Part shown: piece by piece, positions 44,482 to 46,673 of the stretch
How positions within the stretch are numbered: the stretch's first letter is position 1
How the letters are laid out: each line of letters begins with the position of its first letter
Source: Alphaproteobacteria bacterium
Lineage (GTDB): Bacteria > Pseudomonadota > Alphaproteobacteria > Reyranellales > Reyranellaceae
DNA length: 46,673 bases
Assembly: GCA_016869975.1 (NCBI GenBank)
Contig: VGCZ01000040.1
Coordinates: 1 to 46,673, forward strand
Direction: 5' to 3'
Translations under genes and position numbers: made by a program
The notes under the pieces: model-generated
Seen by the model: only the letters and a program-made list of their open reading frames with translations
The model's database searches: none
What the model was told of the DNA's origin: nothing

Positions 44482-44564
44482 CGGCGGCACCCCTGTGGTT
44501 GGCCGAACAATAGGGGAGATAATCCAGCCACGCCAGACACTTGGCGATCATGGTACAGAGCGCG

Positions 44565-45749
44565 ATGACCGCATCCTGGCTGCAGATCAATCCCCGTCGC
44601 CATGCCGCCGCCCCCTATGGCCCGCCGCAGCGCGATGTCGTCGCCGTCGCCGGCCTCGAGGAGGTGCGCGCGGCGCTGGCGTGCTGTCCGGCGCACAAGC
44701 CGACGCCGCTGTACCGCCTGCCCGCCCTGGCGCGCCGCCTCGGGCTGGGCGCCGTCCAGGTGAAGGACGAGAGCCAGCGCTTCGGCTTCGGCGCCTTCAA
44801 GGCGCTGGGCGGCGTCTTCGCCGTCGCCCGCGTCCTGCGCCACACCACGGACGCCAGCGGCTACGAGGCGCTGGCCGGTCGAACGCATCCAGATTTCACC
44901 TTCGCCACGGCGAGCTCGGGCAATCATGGCCGCGCCGTCGCGGCCGGCGCCAAGATCTTCGGCGCGCGAAGCGTGATCTTCCTGCCGTCCTTCACCAGCG
45001 CGGAGAAGGAGGCAGCGATCCGCGCGCGCGGCGCCGAGATCGTGCGCGTCGATGGCGACTACGAAGCGGCCGTGGCGCGATGCCGGGAGATGGCGCAGGC
45101 GCGCGGCTGGACGATCATCTCCGACACCTCGTGGCCGGGTTACGAAACCATCCCGAAATCCGTCATGCAGGGCTACACAGTGCTGGCCGACGAGGCGTTG
45201 GGCCAGGCAGGCGAGACGCCGACGCATGTGCTCGTGCAGGCCGGCGTCGGCGGTCTGGCGGCGGCGGTGCTGGGCTTCCTCTGGGAGCGTCTGGGCGAGC
45301 GTCGGCCGCTCTCTATCGTCGTCGAGCCGCAAAGCGCCGATTGCTGGTTCCAGAGCAACCGGTTGGGTCAGCCAGCGCTGGCCAGCGGCGACGCCACGAC
45401 ATCGATGGGCGGCCTCGCCTGCCGCGAGATCTCGCCGCTGACCTGGCCGATCCTCGGGCTCGGTGCCGACTGGTTCATGACTATCGAGGAGGACGACGTG
45501 CCGCCGGCCATGCGCGCCCTGGCGCGTCCCGAGGGTGACGATCCGACTGTCGTCGCCGGCCCCTCCGGTTGCTCCGGCATGGCGGCGCTGCTGCGGCTCT
45601 GCGCCAACGGTGATGCACGCAGGGCGCTCGGTCTCGACGCGACGAGCCGCGTTCTGCTGATCAACAGCGAAGGCGCGTTCGGCGAGCCGGCGTTGTTCGA
45701 ACGCGCGACGGGGCTGAGTGTCGCGGCGGCGACGGCGCGCATGCGGTGA
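44565..45749 (+). CDS. dpaL: Diaminopropionate ammonia-lyase
   Basis: A fold-type II PLP enzyme of 394 residues that splits 2,3-diaminopropionate into pyruvate and two ammonia. 'VKDESQRFGFGAFKALGG' holds PLP lysine 79. 'ATASSGNHGRAVA' is the substrate/PLP loop. 'VQAGVGGLAAAV' binds the PLP phosphate. 'DTSWPGYETIPKSVMQGY' is characteristic of DpaL rather than threonine dehydratase. In-frame ATG 44550 could add five residues; neither start has a clear ribosome site. Confidence 0.88.
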   Translation: MTASWLQINPRRHAAAPYGPPQRDVVAVAGLEEVRAALACCPAHKPTPLYRLPALARRLGLGAVQVKDESQRFGFGAFKALGGVFAVARVLRHTTDASGYEALAGRTHPDFTFATASSGNHGRAVAAGAKIFGARSVIFLPSFTSAEKEAAIRARGAEIVRVDGDYEAAVARCREMAQARGWTIISDTSWPGYETIPKSVMQGYTVLADEALGQAGETPTHVLVQAGVGGLAAAVLGFLWERLGERRPLSIVVEPQSADCWFQSNRLGQPALASGDATTSMGGLACREISPLTWPILGLGADWFMTIEEDDVPPAMRALARPEGDDPTVVAGPSGCSGMAALLRLCANGDARRALGLDATSRVLLINSEGAFGEPALFERATGLSVAAATARMR

Positions 45750-45874
45750 CGCAGGGCCGCAACCGCCGCAGCGCTCTTCGATCTCTCTTGCCGCACTTCG
45801 CCATACGGGAAACTTCGTCTAGAGTTCGCGCGGCCGACACGGCATATCGACGCTGGGTCGCCAGGGGGAGACAA

Positions 45875-46507
45875 ATGGGGATCAGTAGGGGGCTGGCGCT
45901 CTGGCCGGCGTTGGTGTCGCTTGGCGCGGTCGTATGGCTGAGTTCCTGCGCCACGGTGACATCGGGCACGACGCAGACGATCGGCATTGTGTCGGAGCCA
46001 GGCGGCGCGACCTGCGAGATGCGGCGTGATGGCGCGCTGCTTGCCTCGGTGCACCTCACGCCAGAGGTTATCCGCATCCCACGCAGCAAGAATACTATCG
46101 AGCTTACCTGTAAGCGCGATGGCTACGAGCCGACGACGGAGATGGTCGAATCGAAGTTCAGCGGCGCCACGATCGGCAACGTGCTGGCCGGTGGGCTGAT
46201 CGGCATCGCTGTAGACGCCGCGTCGGGCGCCAATAACTTTTATCCGGACCAGGTTACCGTGCTGATGCAGCCCTCGGTGTTTGCCGACGAGGTGGCGCGC
46301 GAGGCGTTCTTCGGCCGGCTGCGCGAGCGCGTGCAGAAGCGGGCGCAGGACGACTTGACGATGCTGCGCTACCAGTGCGCATCCAAACCGCGGGAGTTCT
46401 GCGACGCCGACACCGCGCGCCTGACAGCTAAGCGCGACAAGGATCTAGCGGACATCGAGGCGCGCCGGCTCGCGGCCCGCGTGGCGCCGACCGCCAACCG
46501 ACGGTAA
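45875..46507 (+). CDS. Hypothetical lipoprotein with PEGA-like domain
   Basis: A 210-residue lipoprotein with lipobox 'LSSC' (cysteine 25). Residues about 33-80 ('SEPGGATCEMRRDG...IRIPRSKNTIELTCKRDGYEP') resemble a PEGA domain, a small surface beta fold. A short hydrophobic glycine-rich segment follows ('GATIGNVLAGGLIGIAVDAASGA'), then a charged helix rich in Arg/Asp. Function unknown. AGGGGGAG precedes ATG 45875; the longer frame from 45746 lacks a signal peptide. Confidence 0.75.
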   Translation: MGISRGLALWPALVSLGAVVWLSSCATVTSGTTQTIGIVSEPGGATCEMRRDGALLASVHLTPEVIRIPRSKNTIELTCKRDGYEPTTEMVESKFSGATIGNVLAGGLIGIAVDAASGANNFYPDQVTVLMQPSVFADEVAREAFFGRLRERVQKRAQDDLTMLRYQCASKPREFCDADTARLTAKRDKDLADIEARRLAARVAPTANRR

Positions 46508-46673
46508 CACCAACTCCACTATGACGACCGACGACACGCGCTTTCGCGCGATCCGCTGCCGCGCCGGGCGACGTTCGGGTTCGTGACTTTTGGTGTCGAA
46601 GAGTAACAGCGAGCGACCTCGGTTGCGGCGCGTCCGCCCGATTGTCGATGGTGCCGCCAAGGAGCGTCGCGCC
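46508..46673. other. Non-coding right edge
   Basis: The last 166 bases, after the lipoprotein gene, carry no convincing coding frame, hairpin terminator or promoter. They may be upstream sequence of a gene beyond the edge. Confidence 0.4.

Overview
The window is chromosomal DNA of a high-GC alphaproteobacterium. Dense GC-rich coding, AGGAGG-type ribosome sites and familiar gene neighbourhoods point to Rhodospirillales or a Reyranella-like lineage: yggT-DUF167-folD, dapC-ftsK-lolA, hisA-hisF-hisE and glnK-amtB, plus small families DUF6489 and DUF6356. The genus is an inference. I saw no phage, insertion sequence or CRISPR array; the only dispersed repeat is a palindromic REP-like element.

Layout. 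1-1230: end of a dipeptide-type ABC permease and tRNA-Ala(CGC). 1386-4181: ridA, two related membrane proteins (one with an FHA domain), yggT, a truncated DUF167 gene and folD. 4194-6873: TPR protein and lysine-2,3-aminomutase-like radical SAM enzyme (minus), msrB, and a 42-residue secreted peptide. 6905-10739: epoxide hydrolase-like enzyme, YeeE/YedE sulfur transporter, divergent OsmC protein, secreted alpha/beta hydrolase and DUF6356. 10840-13900: Lrp regulator, cupin, UbiH-type monooxygenase and TorF-type porin. 14331-17946: two tandem glnK-amtB modules separated by a strong terminator. 18058-22109: lipoprotein, then phnC-phnD-phnE1-phnE2 behind a Pho-box-like site. 22317-27263: dapC, ftsK, lolA. 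27306-33989: MarR regulator, a well-formed promoter with a perfect palindrome over the predicted start point, a molybdenum hydroxylase (FAD subunit plus fused Fe-S/Mo subunit), a 6-hydroxynicotinate reductase-like protein and a UPF0280/ApbE-like protein. 33959-38567 (minus): murJ, REP-like inverted repeat, pfkA, a halohydrin dehalogenase-type SDR and a YgjP-type metallopeptidase. 38696-42703: class V aminotransferase, hisA-hisF-hisE, HAD hydrolase. 42750-46507: OmpA/coiled-coil protein, 2Fe-2S protein, DUF6489, diaminopropionate ammonia-lyase and a lipoprotein.

Two regions stand out. The gene at 36938-37672 looks at first like a degraded short-chain dehydrogenase, but carries the halohydrin dehalogenase fingerprint exactly (T-x4-F-x-G in place of the Rossmann glycine motif, and S-x12-Y-x3-R in place of the Ser-Tyr-Lys triad). 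The 27.3-34.0 kb block looks like a self-contained, MarR-repressed operon for hydroxylating and then reducing an N-heterocycle (nicotinate is the leading candidate), with an ApbE-like protein that may flavinylate the reductase.

The rest is core metabolism: folate C1, histidine, lysine (DapC), cell division, lipoprotein sorting, peptidoglycan lipid II flipping, ammonium uptake with PII control, and phosphonate/phosphate-ester import.
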